A DNA stretch of 64,000 nt from Sanguinoderma infundibulare (lineage: Eukaryota > Basidiomycota > Agaricomycetes > Polyporales > Polyporaceae), in assembly GCA_032821775.1 (NCBI GenBank), contig JAVLRN010000001.1:372001-436000 (forward strand), read 5' to 3'. Both the position numbers and the translations under genes were made by a program. Of the stretch, positions 22,747-38,844 are shown piece by piece. The notes beneath the pieces were generated by a model. That model was not told the origin of the DNA. It ran no database searches and saw only the letters and a list, made by a program, of their open reading frames with translations. Numbering within the stretch: the first letter of the stretch is position 1; the number at the start of each line of letters is the position of its first letter.

Positions 22747-23123
22747 AATTGGCTTTCCTGTCTGGAACTTGGATGTATTCTATAACATGTATTTGCAACT
22801 GCAAGAGAACAGCACGTGTACTTTGGAGGAGACGACGAACAATTAGAACTGCTTGATAACCCTACGCTAGATGCCTCACGCGACCGACGAAATCAGATCT
22901 TTCGGGCCAATGAACGCACCTTACGATCGACACGATATCGGCGTGACCAGCCTACGTGAGGGTTTGTAGAGTGGGTTAATTGATTCACTGACAGTCTGAT
23001 TATGATTGCAGATAAACAGGTATCCGATTAGAGGACGTCCGCAAGATTCTTCCAACGACAAGCTGGTTCTCATCAGAGACGAGGATACAAGTCAATAATG
23101 TGAGGGCGAACGTACGGAGCTCG
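22747..23123. other. Convergent spacer
   Basis: Probable shared 3' UTR region of the E2 gene and the minus-strand F-box gene. No gene seen. Confidence 0.5.
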
Positions 23124-25131
23124 TCACCATAGGGAACCAGGATATCGTTCACATCCACGACGAGCAGGATCCCAATGTCCAGGCATGTCCGGCAGCGCAT
23201 CGATGCGTTCAAACCTGAACGTCTCGAAGCGTCCTAGGGCCCGTAGCGCGCCCAGCTCCTTCTCGTCCACATATATGTGCGGCGTCACTTGCAGGACGAA
23301 GTGCTTGAGGTACCCGTACCCGCCCGACTCGAGCTCCTTGATCATCCTGCCGAGCGAGACGCGTTGCGTGACTGCCCGACAGAAATCCCCCCTGGCCTGC
23401 ATGGACTCTAGGAACGCGTGGTGGTCGCTGAACCCGTGCACGAGCCGGAGCGTCGTGATGGTCCGGATGTTGGGCAACGGATGAGAGTCGCGTGAAGAAG
23501 GGAGGAGGCTAAGGGTCGGCTCCTCCGCGTCCTGACCGTGGTGGAACGAGCGGTCGATGACGATCACTGCTGTCCGCACGTGGTCGAAATACTGGAGCGG
23601 GGAGAGGCTCATGGTCCAGGACGGGGCGACGCCGTAGAGCCACACTTCTTCCATGACGAGGGTTGAGACCGGCCATTGTTCGAGGACCTCGGCTGGCCAC
23701 AGAACGGGGGACGTGCCGGTGACCCGGAGCTGGACGCTCCACGCTGAGATGCGGCGGGTGGCGTTCGGGGTGATGGTGGTGAGGGAGAGGGCGAAGTTGG
23801 GTTCGGTAATGTCGTTAGGGTGTACCCCGATGCAAAATTGGGTGGATGGCTTGTTCGAGTCTGGCGGGACGAGGAAGTCTTGGGGCGAGAAGAAGTCATC
23901 GCGCGCGTGGTAGCCCAACACTTGGACGGAAGACCCCGGGACTCGGGGCTGCAAGAGCGCGATGTAGAACTCGAGGGCAGTCTGGGAGAAGTCGTGAAAG
24001 GTCACATGTCTAAGGTGCTGCAGGGGAATCGGGGACGAGTTGTCGGGGACGTCTTCTTCCTCCAAGTTTAGAGCGACCCCGCTCAGCGCGACGCTCTCCA
24101 GGCGAGGGCACTCCCGGATGAAGCCGACTAACCTGGCGTGGAAGTTGTAGGTGTACACGTCGAGGAGCGCGAGGTGCGTGAGGTTGGGGAAGCCCGTTTC
24201 GGGCAGGCCGTGGACGTCCTCCAAGGTCAGATCACGCAGGTTCGGCGCGTTTTGTGGAGTGAGGGGAATCGTGTCCTCGTCGGCATCCCCCACATTCCTG
24301 TCGCTGCACGACAGCAAGAACGAGCGGAGGGCTGGGGAGGTAGACCATTGGATGATGGTGCGCGCGTCGCTGAAGTCGGGGCAGGCCCCCATGTCGTACA
24401 AGTGTATCGACCCAAAGCGAGGCTCCTCGAGGGTCTCCTTAAGGATGCTGACATCAGAGCCCACGGCGTTCAGCGGAACATGTTTGCTCCACGTCGCCAT
24501 CTTTCGGATGAGGGGGACGTCCTCGAACGTGGTTTGGAACGTGGTCCAGAGGTGCGGGTGCGCGAGCGCCACTTCGCGGAGACGGCGGCAGGTGCGGGTG
24601 ACGGGGATCAGCATCGAGCTGTCGACGAGGGTGCTCCGCCAGAAGGGGTTGAATTCATCCCATCGTCCGGTGCAAGCGTCGGGGATGAACTCGAAGATCT
24701 TGTGCAGGATTTCAACAGGGAGTTTGAAGAGCGGGACGCAGCGTTCATTGTGTGCTCGGCGAAGTACCGCGGTTGCTCTTGCCAAGGTATCATTGATAGA
24801 TTCGATCTGAGGTATGACGGTGGTTAGCCTCAGCATATAGCATCATTGTAGTGGATAGGTAAGCTTGGGCAGCGATTGGACCCTTTGGTTCGGCCTGGAA
24901 GCTAATTGAGGCGACCGAATGGGGCTGCCCATGCCTAATGTCGCACAAGCCTTGGACATGCATATATAAGTCTTTGACAGCGCTTATACTGACCTGATCA
25001 TTCCTGGAGTCCATGTGTTAGCGAACGAAATACGGTGCTGGCGACGTCGTTACATACGACAAAAACTTGGCCTCATGTTCGAGTCGTTCCAGAAGCGCAT
25101 CTGCACATTCTTGAGTGACGGAAGATCCCAT
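23124..25131 (-). CDS. F-box-like protein, paralogue 3, 588 aa
   Basis: Exons 25131-25058, 25003-24994 (10 nt, GAATGATCAG) and 24806-23124. The phases close over 588 residues. The protein starts MGSSVTQECADALLERLEHE, and the micro-exon supplies the SNDQ segment. The F-box-like core at residues 50-100 is CVPLFKLPVEILHKIFEFIP then LIPVTRTCRRLREVA. It is the most diverged full-length member: the C-terminus ends RIDALPDMPGHWDP in place of the MPLPPCC signature. Leucine-rich segments (APNLRDLTLEDVHGLPE, FPNLTHLALLDVYTY) suggest a substrate-binding solenoid. The second intron is long (187 bp). It is divergent from the Prp16 gene (566 bp apart). Likely an SCF adaptor; target unknown. Confidence 0.8.
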
Positions 25132-25696
25132 TTTGGACGATAGCGCGAACGGTGCGAAATCGAAGAGGTTGATGGTGGAAGAGAAACAAGGCGGATAACC
25201 GAGAGGGAGGCCTGGGGCATTTATAACAAATCGTGCAATGCATTAAAAGTGCACACCTGCCATCACAGTCGCGGCCGGGCCCCGAGCTTGATTTGTTCAT
25301 ACAATATAAATTAGAATACGTCCAACAGAACAATCGTACAGTGTATGTAACGTACGGCTGCGGAGGATGTCGAAAACGTGTACCCCCGCTTACTCTTCGT
25401 TGCTAAGTTATTGAAACACCCGGCACCAGAATAAACGAGGAGGATGCTCTGCGTCCCCGCGAGCGCCTGCAAATTCCCCTGCGATGAAGTATTGGGAAGC
25501 AAGTGACTCTAAGGCGGAGACGGTGATGACATTGTTGAGGAAGAGCAGCAGTTCCGCTGCCCTTATATACAGTTTTCTGTTTGTCTCTATTTGGTTTGAG
25601 CGCTTTCTACGCTTTGCATCCACAGTGACACATGCGAACGCATACAGCCTTCAAACATCCCTTCTCGCCTTCTACCCGCTCAATTCTCCACCATCC
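25132..25696. promoter_or_regulatory. Divergent intergenic region, F-box paralogue 3 / Prp16
   Basis: A 565-bp head-to-head region with AT-richer composition than its surroundings. TTATATA (25563-25569) lies about 130 bp upstream of the Prp16 start; TATAAAT occurs near 25305. Promoter roles are inferred from position only. Confidence 0.4.
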
Positions 25697-30413
<4,717 letters not shown>

Positions 30414-31318
30414 GCCTCGATACCTCCAAACCTTTTTGCCACGCGTGTTTTTATGGTCGATGCAGATCGTTCTCTGTGCTGCAGTTTCGTAATGGATCCC
30501 CCCGGATGCGCGACTTTAGAGCCTATGTATTTCATCACTGCTTCTTATGTTTTTGTGCCTCTGTGCCGTCGTGCCAGCTCCTTTAGGCGATAGGCACATA
30601 AGTCGTACTAGCGTGTCCAGACTCCACAGTCATGGGCCGTCATCCAGGTCCAATGCGGAGGGAGAGAGGCTGTTGTGGGCCCATGCTTTGGAGTCCGATC
30701 CCAGTCCATCCCATTCACGATAATTCCCAGTATCCTGAAGGCATGTATGTCGCCACAAACGAGGCGATATGGATACTGCCATAGGTACTCTTCTGGATTC
30801 TCACCGCACTTGCAGACAATCGCTCCCCGAAAGAACCCAAAGCGTGACAGAGAGGCGTGACGAGGTACCGCACCGATGACCGCATCAGTCAGTGACAGGT
30901 GAGATCTGTCTCGATCGGAACCGGCGCAGCGACGGGGCCACAGGGGCACAAGCCAACCCCATTCGTTTTATATACCCTCCCAGTATCCTGCCCACTCTCA
31001 GCCCCCGCGCAACTCGACCAGTCTCAGCACCAGCACGCCTCTCCTCGGTGCTGCCCTATCAGACTGTTTCTATTGCGACGCGCTACCCTTTCCTCTCACT
31101 GGGCATCGGCGAACGCCGCCATACTCAGTCACTCCGCGATATACCTGCCCCGAGGATCAAGTCCCTGGCGATCGAAGCCCCATCCTTGCCCTCTCGTCCG
31201 CTGTATGTCGCCGTGAGGTCATCTGCCCGCCGGGTGTGCGCTCACAATGCTTATCGAGGTAGAACCTGGGGCCGGAACGAGAGATTTTCCTACATAACAC
31301 CGAAGGGGTGCGCATTCG
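30414..31318. promoter_or_regulatory. Intergenic region with probable copper-fist promoter
   Basis: Contains the 3' UTR of Prp16 and the upstream region of the copper-fist gene. A TATATA box near 30969-30974 is followed by a long C/T-rich tract. No coding frame is supported. Metal-responsive sites cannot be judged by eye. Confidence 0.4.
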
Positions 31319-33135
31319 ATGGTGCGTGGCAATCTTCGGCGAATGCCTCCCATTTATGGGCGCTGACCTACGCGGGGCCGGACGGGGCAGGTGTTTGTGA
31401 ACGACAAGAAGTTTGCGTGGTGCGTTTACGCTTTCCTGCGCCTTGCGCGACGTCGTGGAACTGAAAAATAAAATGTGGTGGTCGTCAAAAGCGAGTCCTG
31501 CATCAAGGGGCACCGCTCGTCCGGCTGTCAGCACACGGACAGGCCGCTGTTCGAGGTGAAGAAGAAGGGGAGGCCGGTCTCACAATGCGACAAGTGCAGG
31601 GAGCTCCGGAAGACCAAGCGGATGCACGGCAAGTGCACTTGCTCGTCAACATCGGCGTCTGCAGAGGCGTCTGCGGAGGCGAAGGCTGCTGGGCCGTCTA
31701 ATGGCCCTGCGCCTAAGGCAAAGTGTGCGTCGACTTAATTTTGTTTGACTGCGAAGTCTTGTGCTTCCTCTCCGTCCCCCCATCCCTGTGATTTTCCCCC
31801 TTGATTGTGTTGCAAGTGTGGCCTGTTCAGAGACCTCGTCTCTTCCTCCTGTTGCGTCTATGCATAAGTTCAGGCGTCCGCGGTTTAAATGACGCATACT
31901 TTAGTTCACCGCCCCAGATCGCGCGATCCCTCGTCTCTATTTTTGTCCATGATGCTGACAATCCACTGTTCTTAGCACGGAGATTCAAGCCCATTGCACC
32001 AGCATTGCCTAATGGCTTGAAGGACGTCCTCCAGCCACCCGACGCGCGGGCAGAGGTCTCCTTGAACCTGTGTCGTTGCGGCGGCAAGGACGCCACCATT
32101 TGTACCTGTGGCTACGAACGCGGCCCAACGAAACGGCCCGACAACGGCGGCCTGGCAGCCCTCGCGCAAGCAGCCCTGTTCTGCTGCGCAGAAAATCTGC
32201 CCTCGACATCATCTTCGGTGCCAAGCATGCCGTCAGGCCTGTCCAACAAACCACTAGCTGCGGCACCCACAGAGAGCGCTTCTCGTAAACACAACCGGAG
32301 TTGCTGCTCGAGCGCGGCCAACTCTCGCCCGCCCTCGCCCAAGCCGAAGCGTACGAAGCACTCGAATACCGCCCCCCTTCCTCCCCATTCCCACGGTCAG
32401 CACGTTCTAGACGCGCCTGACTTCTACCCGGCCACATCTCCCCGGGCGCTCACATCATTTGGCTGCGCGCACACCTCGAGCAGCGCACCTCCGATTTTTC
32501 CGCCCATTCATCCTGAAAGTGCGTCCGCGCCAGTGACGAACAGTGGGTGCTGTTGCGGCATGCTGTGTGCCTGCCCAGGTTGCGTCAAACACCGTGGGAC
32601 GGAGTACGCCGCGAAGGACCTCAGCGACTGCGAGGATGGCGAGTGCCGGACCTGCGTCGACCACGACGGCGGGATCGCCTTGCCCGAACACTCCCTAGCC
32701 TTCTCCCAGGGTGGATACTCGTCCTCCTCGAGCAGGGGCCCCCTCGCTGTCCCTCCCCTCCTCGGGATGAGTTCAAGCTCGGCTTCCGGCCGGGCACGGG
32801 GCGAGAGCTACATCGACGTGTTCTTCGCGACCGCCGCGTCGCTGCCCGCACCGCCTCCCGGGCGCACCGGCGCGCTCGACCCGACGAACGTGCTCGTGTA
32901 CCCGAAGGGCATCTTTGGGGACGCGGAGCGGCGCTCGCACTTCGGGCTCGTCGAGGTCCCAAAGTTGCAGTGCAGCTGTCCGGGCGGGTGTGGATGCCCC
33001 GAAGGACAGTGCGCGTGTGGGGATGGGTGTACGGGATGTGCGCCAGCGCCGCCAGGAGATGAGGCCGAGGAGGATGAGAGGACGGAGACGGTGCCCGCGC
33101 GGACAACTCGGGTGGGGAGCTGCTGTAGTGGGTAG
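31319..33135 (+). CDS. Copper-fist transcription factor, 493 aa (Cuf1/Ace1/Mac1 type)
   Basis: Exons 31319-31321, 31391-31419, 31492-31722, 31817-31875, 31976-33135. The first coding exon is just the ATG, followed directly by a GTGCGT donor; this yields the canonical start M-VFVNDKKFA. The copper-fist domain occupies residues 1-40: zinc ligands C11, C14, C23 and H25, the GHRSSGC core, and the minor-groove KKGRP motif at 35-39. Three cysteine clusters follow: CRCGG...CTC (140-152), CCCGMLCACPGC (about 297-312) and a dense CSCPGGCGCPEGQCACGDGC (from about 438). Such clusters bind Cu(I) and make these factors copper sensors that control uptake or detoxification genes in the nucleus. Activator of uptake versus detoxification cannot be decided from sequence. 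The GTCCGC donor of intron 4 is weak, so the exon 4/5 junction is the least certain part. Confidence 0.88.
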
Positions 33136-33658
33136 CGCTGTTCGGTGTGTCCTTATGCCTTGGGGTTTGGCGTGTTTATGTTTCTCAATTTTACGTGGTT
33201 TCCTTGAAGTCGCTATGTATTTGCTATCGACTGTCGGCATACCCCGTCCTCACTACTTACATACACTTTTCGTCGTCCACTCCCTCTCCATTATGCTCTC
33301 TTTTTGGGGCCCATGTTATCTGCCGCGAGGACTGCGGCGATGTTGTACGCATATGATGAAGCGGTTTATGCATTATGTACCAGCCGTGCTTGCGTCGAGT
33401 CAGGATGAGCACTCGGCTCGGTCCCGCAGCACGTGGCACTGCCACAGGCGTTTATGGCGTTGAATGGGCGTCTCTCATGGTTCGTTGTTCCGAGCCAGCC
33501 AGCACTCCTCCTCTGCGCCATCTACAGCTCCGGTTGTCTGAAATATACTAGTATTCAGAAAATATACACATCCATCCGGAGGTGCTTTATCTTCACTTGC
33601 ACATGAAGCAGCTCATACTCAAAAGACTCGACGCAGAGTGGTCGAACACGGGAAAGCC
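33136..33658. other. Spacer between copper-fist and F-box paralogue 4 genes
   Basis: Same-strand spacer with T-rich 3' UTR-like sequence in the first 200 bp. No gene or clear TATA box was recognised. Confidence 0.4.
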
Positions 33659-35839
33659 ATGGAGCAACTTGAACTTGAAAGTGGATTCAAGTCCAATACC
33701 CTCATAACGGGATTACTCGAGACCATGGAGAACGAGTTGAATCTCATGAGGTGCGTCACAGCTGCTTGGGTCACACCGTGTAGATTGCGATGCGATCCAT
33801 CCATCAAGATTAGTGCAGAGTCCGCCGGCCATGTTCGAGATCCCGAAGAAGTGGGCTCGCTGTCTGTCACAGCAAGCACATTTCCTCCCGCGTTAAGTGG
33901 CATAGCCTGAGATCTTGGGCATGGCCGGCCGTAACATGCTCCGGAATTTGAACGGAGCCCGAGAGGAATAAAATGGCCCGCAGGAAGACTCTCGATCTCA
34001 GCGCAATCTACACGGTATAGAACCCTTTAGACGCTCCGAAGCTGACGCTGGGCTATTCCTTTTTCTAGTGAAAAGACAGTAGGTTTTTCGATATGCAACA
34101 AGATGAGATATGTCGCTAACTGCGCCCCTCTGCAGCTACGGTCTCTTCACGAAGAGGTCCGGAGGGCCACATTGATGCTCCGCCGCGCAATCAACACCCG
34201 GAGGCCTATGTTCTCCCTTCCCGTGGAGTTGCTTGTGCACATCATGGAAGATATTTTGCCAACCACCGTCCCTATTGGTCATTCCGCGATAAACCAATTC
34301 TGGCGCCCTTCTTTCCGAGATGGAACCGCTCTCGTTCCGCTCTCGCAGACTTGCTACCACCTCCGGGAAATTGCGTTGGCACACCCGGAGTGGTGGACAA
34401 CGCTCGCTTCGAGACGCATACACTATTTCCCTATATGCGCTGCAAATAACAAGCCTCTCCCTATCACCGTAGTCGCCCGCCCTGAGGTTGTCACGGACGT
34501 GTTTCACACGTTCGACGACCCCGCGGCGGCTCGCATCGAAGAGGTGCACATCATGCGCTTCAATCGCGGTGTCATGGCAGGGGCTAATCATCTCTTCTCG
34601 AGAGAAATCAGAGCCCCGGCGCTGAAAGCGTTCACATGCATTGCGACGGCTGAAGACGACGCAGAAGCGTTCGCGCTCCTCCATAACCGCCTATGGGCGC
34701 TGCAGCGCCTTGTCCTCGACAACGTGCCGTTCCAATTCTTTGGCTGGGACCCATACCCCGTCCCCTCCCTCACCCACCTGGTCCTAGCCAAGTGTACACT
34801 CCCGCACAGGGCCATAATAGAACTACTGAGCTGCTGTCCCAGCCTCGAGAACCTTGTTCTATCCGCGCTGTATCCCTCTCTGGAGGGCGCCGTGCCGAGC
34901 ACGAGGTGGCCGCTATCAACAGGCATACGTCGAGTGGCGCTACATAACCTGTTGTGGAGCACACTCGAATTCTATCTCACCCTCCTTCGTCCTCGCGCGG
35001 AGGGGAAGATGGCCCTCCAGATCCTGAACGAGGAGATCCCCCACAATATGTTCGAATACGAACCGGTCATCCAGCAGCGCCTGGACGGGAAGGCGACCCA
35101 CCTGCGCATCGGCGTGTTCACCGACACCTCCTCCTTCTACCGGTTCTCCCTCACGCTGGCAAGCCGGACGAACGCGGTCCGAATCGCGTCGACGGCCAGC
35201 AACATCGCCTCGTCGCGGTACCTGCAGCCAGACATGTGGCTCTCGCGCCTTCTCTCCCCGGACGTCACAGACCTGTCCGACGTGCGCGAGGCGTGGCTGG
35301 TCAACATCACAGCGCCGTTCACCGTGTACCTGACCACGTTCCAGGTCCGCGTCCGGTGCACGCTTGGCGCGCTCCTCGCGCTTGAGACCATCGTGTTCGT
35401 CACGATCGACCACCCGGATGACGGCCCGGGGAACGTCCTCTGGCCCGACATCTCGGTGCTGCCGTCGACGAACGACCCCGCGACGTTCTGCTGCCCCAGG
35501 CTGACGACGGTGCGGATGGTCTTCCACGACGCGCTCCCGCCGCGCGCGCAGGGGGACCCGAACGTGCTCAAGTTTGAGCGGGCGCCGCTCAAGATGGAGT
35601 TTCAGCGGATGCTGGACCAGCTCGCGCTGGGTGGGTACGGGTACCTCGAGCACCTCGTCGTGCAGGCATCGCCGCGGTTCGCGATCGACGAGGGCGAGGT
35701 GGCGAGGCTGCGGAGGCACTTCAGGACGGTCAGCGTGGAGAGGATCATGGGCCTGCCGCAGATGCCGCTGCCGCCTGCTTGTGTTGGGCCTGACGACGGT
35801 CCGGGTGGTCGCGATTCGTGGACGACGACTCATTATTAG
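33659..35839 (+). CDS. F-box-like protein, paralogue 4, 601 aa
   Basis: Exons 33659-33750, 34069-34078 (10 nt, TGAAAAGACA) and 34136-35839. The first intron is unusually long (318 bp), the second 57 bp. The protein starts MEQLELESGF; the micro-exon supplies the S-EKT segment. The F-box-like core at residues 57-105 is RRPMFSLPVELLVHIMEDIL then LVPLSQTCYHLREIA. Leucine-rich segments follow (LWALQRLVLDNVPFQFF, LTHLVLAKCTLP), then DLSDVREAWLVNITAPF and the C-terminal signature MGLPQMPLPPACVGPDDGPG. The same layout as paralogues 1 and 2, with no visible defect. Likely an SCF substrate adaptor. A larger 5' exon from an upstream GTG frame is not needed because the ATG at 33659 fits the paralogues. 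Confidence 0.82.
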
Positions 35840-36086
35840 CCAATGGACGAGACGTTCCTTGCCCTGGGACGGATCCGCAATACACTGCAGAGCGTATCTC
35901 ATGACATCTCTGACTTATCCCTGGCAATTCGGATCTTCGTGGTAGAGATTGGTACCCTACTACGTCGAGACGTACATTCGAGCCTTGTTCCAAAACAATA
36001 CAGCACTGAGGGGTGTCCGTTAAGAGATGGGTACATTATCACAGACCAAGATCCTCGGTTATGAGACGAAACGAGACTGTCAAACA
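35840..36086. other. Convergent spacer
   Basis: 247 bp between two converging genes; probable overlapping 3' UTRs, nothing else seen. Confidence 0.5.
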
Positions 36087-37691
36087 TCAAAACTCGACGG
36101 CGCCCAGGACTCCGACCATCACGAGCACGGCGGCGTATGCGGACGTGATATAGCCTGAAGAGGAAGCCGTCAGCATGCGAGAAGAGAGGACTGCGGGATG
36201 TAGACGTACTGGCGATAGTGAAGCCCGTGGAGACGTCCCCTGCCGCGATCCGGTACACCACCGCAACGATGAGCGACGTGAGGACCGGAAACAGTATGGC
36301 GACCGCGATGCGCGTGAAGCTCCACGCCTCCTCAAACTCGATGCCCATCTGTGTGTTGGCGGTGAGCGCACGTACGAAATCGTCGCGGCCTGCCAAGATC
36401 TCCGGATGCTGGAGAAAGTGTCGCACGCGCATCCTCATGTATGGCTCCAATGCTATCGGCCCTACCCGCTTAGGGTAGACGTAGGTGTGATCTGCCTACG
36501 GAGTCCAGAATTGTTAATGTTCAGACCTACGACAACGAATGCTGCAAGTTGACACTTACGTCGACTGCCCTGATGGAGCTAATGAACGCGAAGTCGAGGT
36601 GAGCTTCATTCCCGCCATATATGGATGACACATGAATGGCACACCACTCACCAAACGGATTTCAGGGAGAGATACTTCCTCCATACCGTGCGCAGCCTGT
36701 TATATGAGACGTCGAGAGCACGAAAGAGAGCCTCGTCATCCCAATCAAAGGCAACTTCGAGCGTCTTGTAGCTGGAGCCTCGGAACGTCTTCAAAGGAAA
36801 GTAGAGGGTTTCTGCCAGGGCAAGTTCTGGATCCGAATGTTTGTCAGCGGCCAGTCCCACTGCATGAGCCAAATTGGGCCCGGCGGGCAGAGGCCTAGCG
36901 GCAGCTACGTCTTCTTCGACCAGCGATCTCGCACGGCGTTTTTCCTGATGATCCCACTCTGCCCCGGGGGCCGGTGCGATGCCGTTGACGCGAAGATCCT
37001 GAATCGCCCTCTGACATCGCTCCAAGCCTGCCGCGATGCCCGTAAGCTGGGGGATTATCCGGTCGTTGAATCTGCGAAGCTCGTGAAGCTGGAAGAGAGC
37101 GATCTCTGTTTCAGAGGGGGCGTCCGACGCAACGCCGAGGGGTTTGTCGTGACCCGCCGACGTTGAACTCGAAGTGGGGGAAGGACCGTTCTTCTCCGAG
37201 CGCTGCCACGCCAAAGGGGATACCGTGGACTCTCCACCCAAGCTCGCAGAAGGCGCGAGCATCTGCAAATGGAGAGTGTGGATGGAGGGGGTGAAGTTGC
37301 CAGCGTTGTAGACGACATTTGGACGGACGTCGGTCGACGGTATGGTGCTTTCCGCTGCCCCTTGAGTATCTGGGATGTCAATATTGGGCTCGGCATGGAC
37401 GGGAACAGGCAGGATGGGCATACCATCTGGTGAACTACCGAGCTCATCTTCAGTCGATACCGGGCTTCTGGTAGATGTAGACACGAGGTCAGATGACGTT
37501 GTATACGATGCAAGGGTATGTTTCTCGCACCTTAATCCAGCCTGCACATGAGCGGTGGGTGGACCATCCGACAGGGCCGCTTTAACGACATGGTTTGGCG
37601 GGGCACGCCTTGAAGCTTGTATTGATTTGAGCACCTCTTTGTGGCGCCTTTCTTCTGCTTCCTCGCGGGCGAAGGAGTAGGTATTACCCAT
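36087..37691 (-). CDS. Putative N-myristoylated two-helix membrane protein, 470 aa
   Basis: Exons 37691-36652, 36578-36560 (19 nt), 36495-36210, 36154-36087; phases close. Starting at the second ATG gives MGNTYSFAREEAEERRH, which fits the N-myristoylation consensus (Gly2, Ser6). An upstream in-frame ATG at 37793 would add 34 residues and bury it. The middle is Ser/Thr/Pro-rich and disordered, followed by a helix (LFQLHELRRFNDRIIPQLTG) and a conserved-looking C-terminal block: FDWDDEALFRALDVSYNRL, YLSLKSVCSIRAVD, PYMRMRVRHFLQHP, GIEFEEAWSFTRI. Two transmembrane helices follow at about 414-437 and 451-469. The block G-x-x-FEE-x-W-x-x-x-RI followed by two helices resembles a widespread but functionally undefined fungal C-terminal module; that comparison is from memory and unverified. 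Confidence 0.7.
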
Positions 37692-37853
37692 ATGAGCACG
37701 ATGGGGTGGTGAGTTCAGTAAGCGGGTAAGGACAGGACGGACAGAGTGAACCGCACCTTCAAGCTTGAACACCGTATTTTTATTGGAGATCATTTGACGT
37801 GCGCATGGTGTGTGGTTTGACAGCTAGTCTTCCATGAGTCCGTATGTAGCGTT
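37692..37853. other. Upstream region of the membrane-protein gene
   Basis: Contains the alternative ATG at 37793 (minus) and a TATTTTTATT stretch near 37774-37783. Probable 5' leader. Confidence 0.35.
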
Positions 37854-38006
37854 TACGTGGCCAAGGCGGAGTTCCCTGTCAAGCTACGGCCGTATTGGGA
37901 CCGCACCCTGGAAAGGAAAAGAGACCCGGAGCAAGAAGGTCCGATACACCTAGTGAATCTTGTGCAGGCGAACTTCCCCTTCACTGACACTCATGTCAGA
38001 GAAGGG
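37854..38006 (+). pseudogene. Coding-like exon remnant, family unknown
   Basis: A plus-strand frame without stops gives a convincingly protein-like stretch (YVAKAEFPVKLRPYWDRTLE, then GPIHLVNLVQANFPFTDTHV) that ends exactly at a GTAAGT donor at 38007. No matching downstream exon or upstream start was found. Probably a single exon left from a lost gene. The family was not recognised. Confidence 0.4.
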
Positions 38007-38487
38007 TAAGTCCGCCTTCGGCTGCGCCCACTGTCTTCGCTCCCTCTATTCTGGTTCTTCGCTCCAATCCCCATTTTCCGCACGACGCGGACCCGGAGGT
38101 CTCGCTCTTGGCTATGTCAGGTGTAACGCATGACGTCGGCGATAAATCAGGCAGAGAACGTGACTGGCTACCGCACATAACGCACGAGATGTTCGTCATC
38201 AAAGTCGTCCGCATTGCGAACTGCACGTCCCTAGAAATACACCAGTGACGCCGCGTCCAATGCAAACCATGCCTAAGTCAACCTTGGATAGCAGCAACTT
38301 GAGCGGATGGAAAGGAAGCCATGGAACGCGCCTCGCAGTGTCCAGACTAGGAGATGAGACGGGAATGGATCACTAGTCGTTGTGTAACATCTGCCAGGGG
38401 TGACAAGAGCAACAGATCCGGGAAGCCTATTATCAAGCACACGCTACGCGCATTCTAAATGGCGAGTCCCGTAAATAGACATTCTAG

Positions 38488-38844
38488 GACAGGACCCGGA
38501 GAGTAAAACGGGAAGTGAGCAAGAAGGCATGAACGCTGTGGACATTTCTGATGAAATTCGTATAGGCTAGTGGGTGCGGCAGTGCGGCAGCCACTCGCGC
38601 GATGTGCGCTGGCGACTTGAACAAAGAGCGCCACGTGGTGCCTTCAGAAGGGCGAGGAGTGAGCCGATAATTTACGACCGCGCGCGCAAGCACCGTGATG
38701 GGAACGTGAGTTTGAAAGAGGGTGACCCCACCCGTAGTAGCCGCTCACCGCCAGCCTTTACGAAATTACCAGACACTTTCGACAGCGTCCATGCCTTCCT
38801 ATACGCACATTTTAATCTTGGCGTCCTGTCCGGAAACGTCCAGT
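38488..38844. mobile_element. Possible MITE-like element with imperfect terminal inverted repeats
   Basis: GGACAGGAC at the left end is matched by its reverse complement at the right end (GTCCTGTCC at 38836-38844). The similarity continues inward for about 75 bp at roughly 70 percent, including AAGGCATG(A/G)ACGCTGT and AATTTCGTA. The interior (about 200 bp) has no coding frame. No target-site duplication could be seen, so the mobile-element call is tentative. Confidence 0.4.

Noticed and set aside
33638..33661. Alternative GTG start upstream of F-box paralogue 4
   Set aside because: Non-ATG start in a nuclear gene; the ATG at 33659 matches the paralogue layout.
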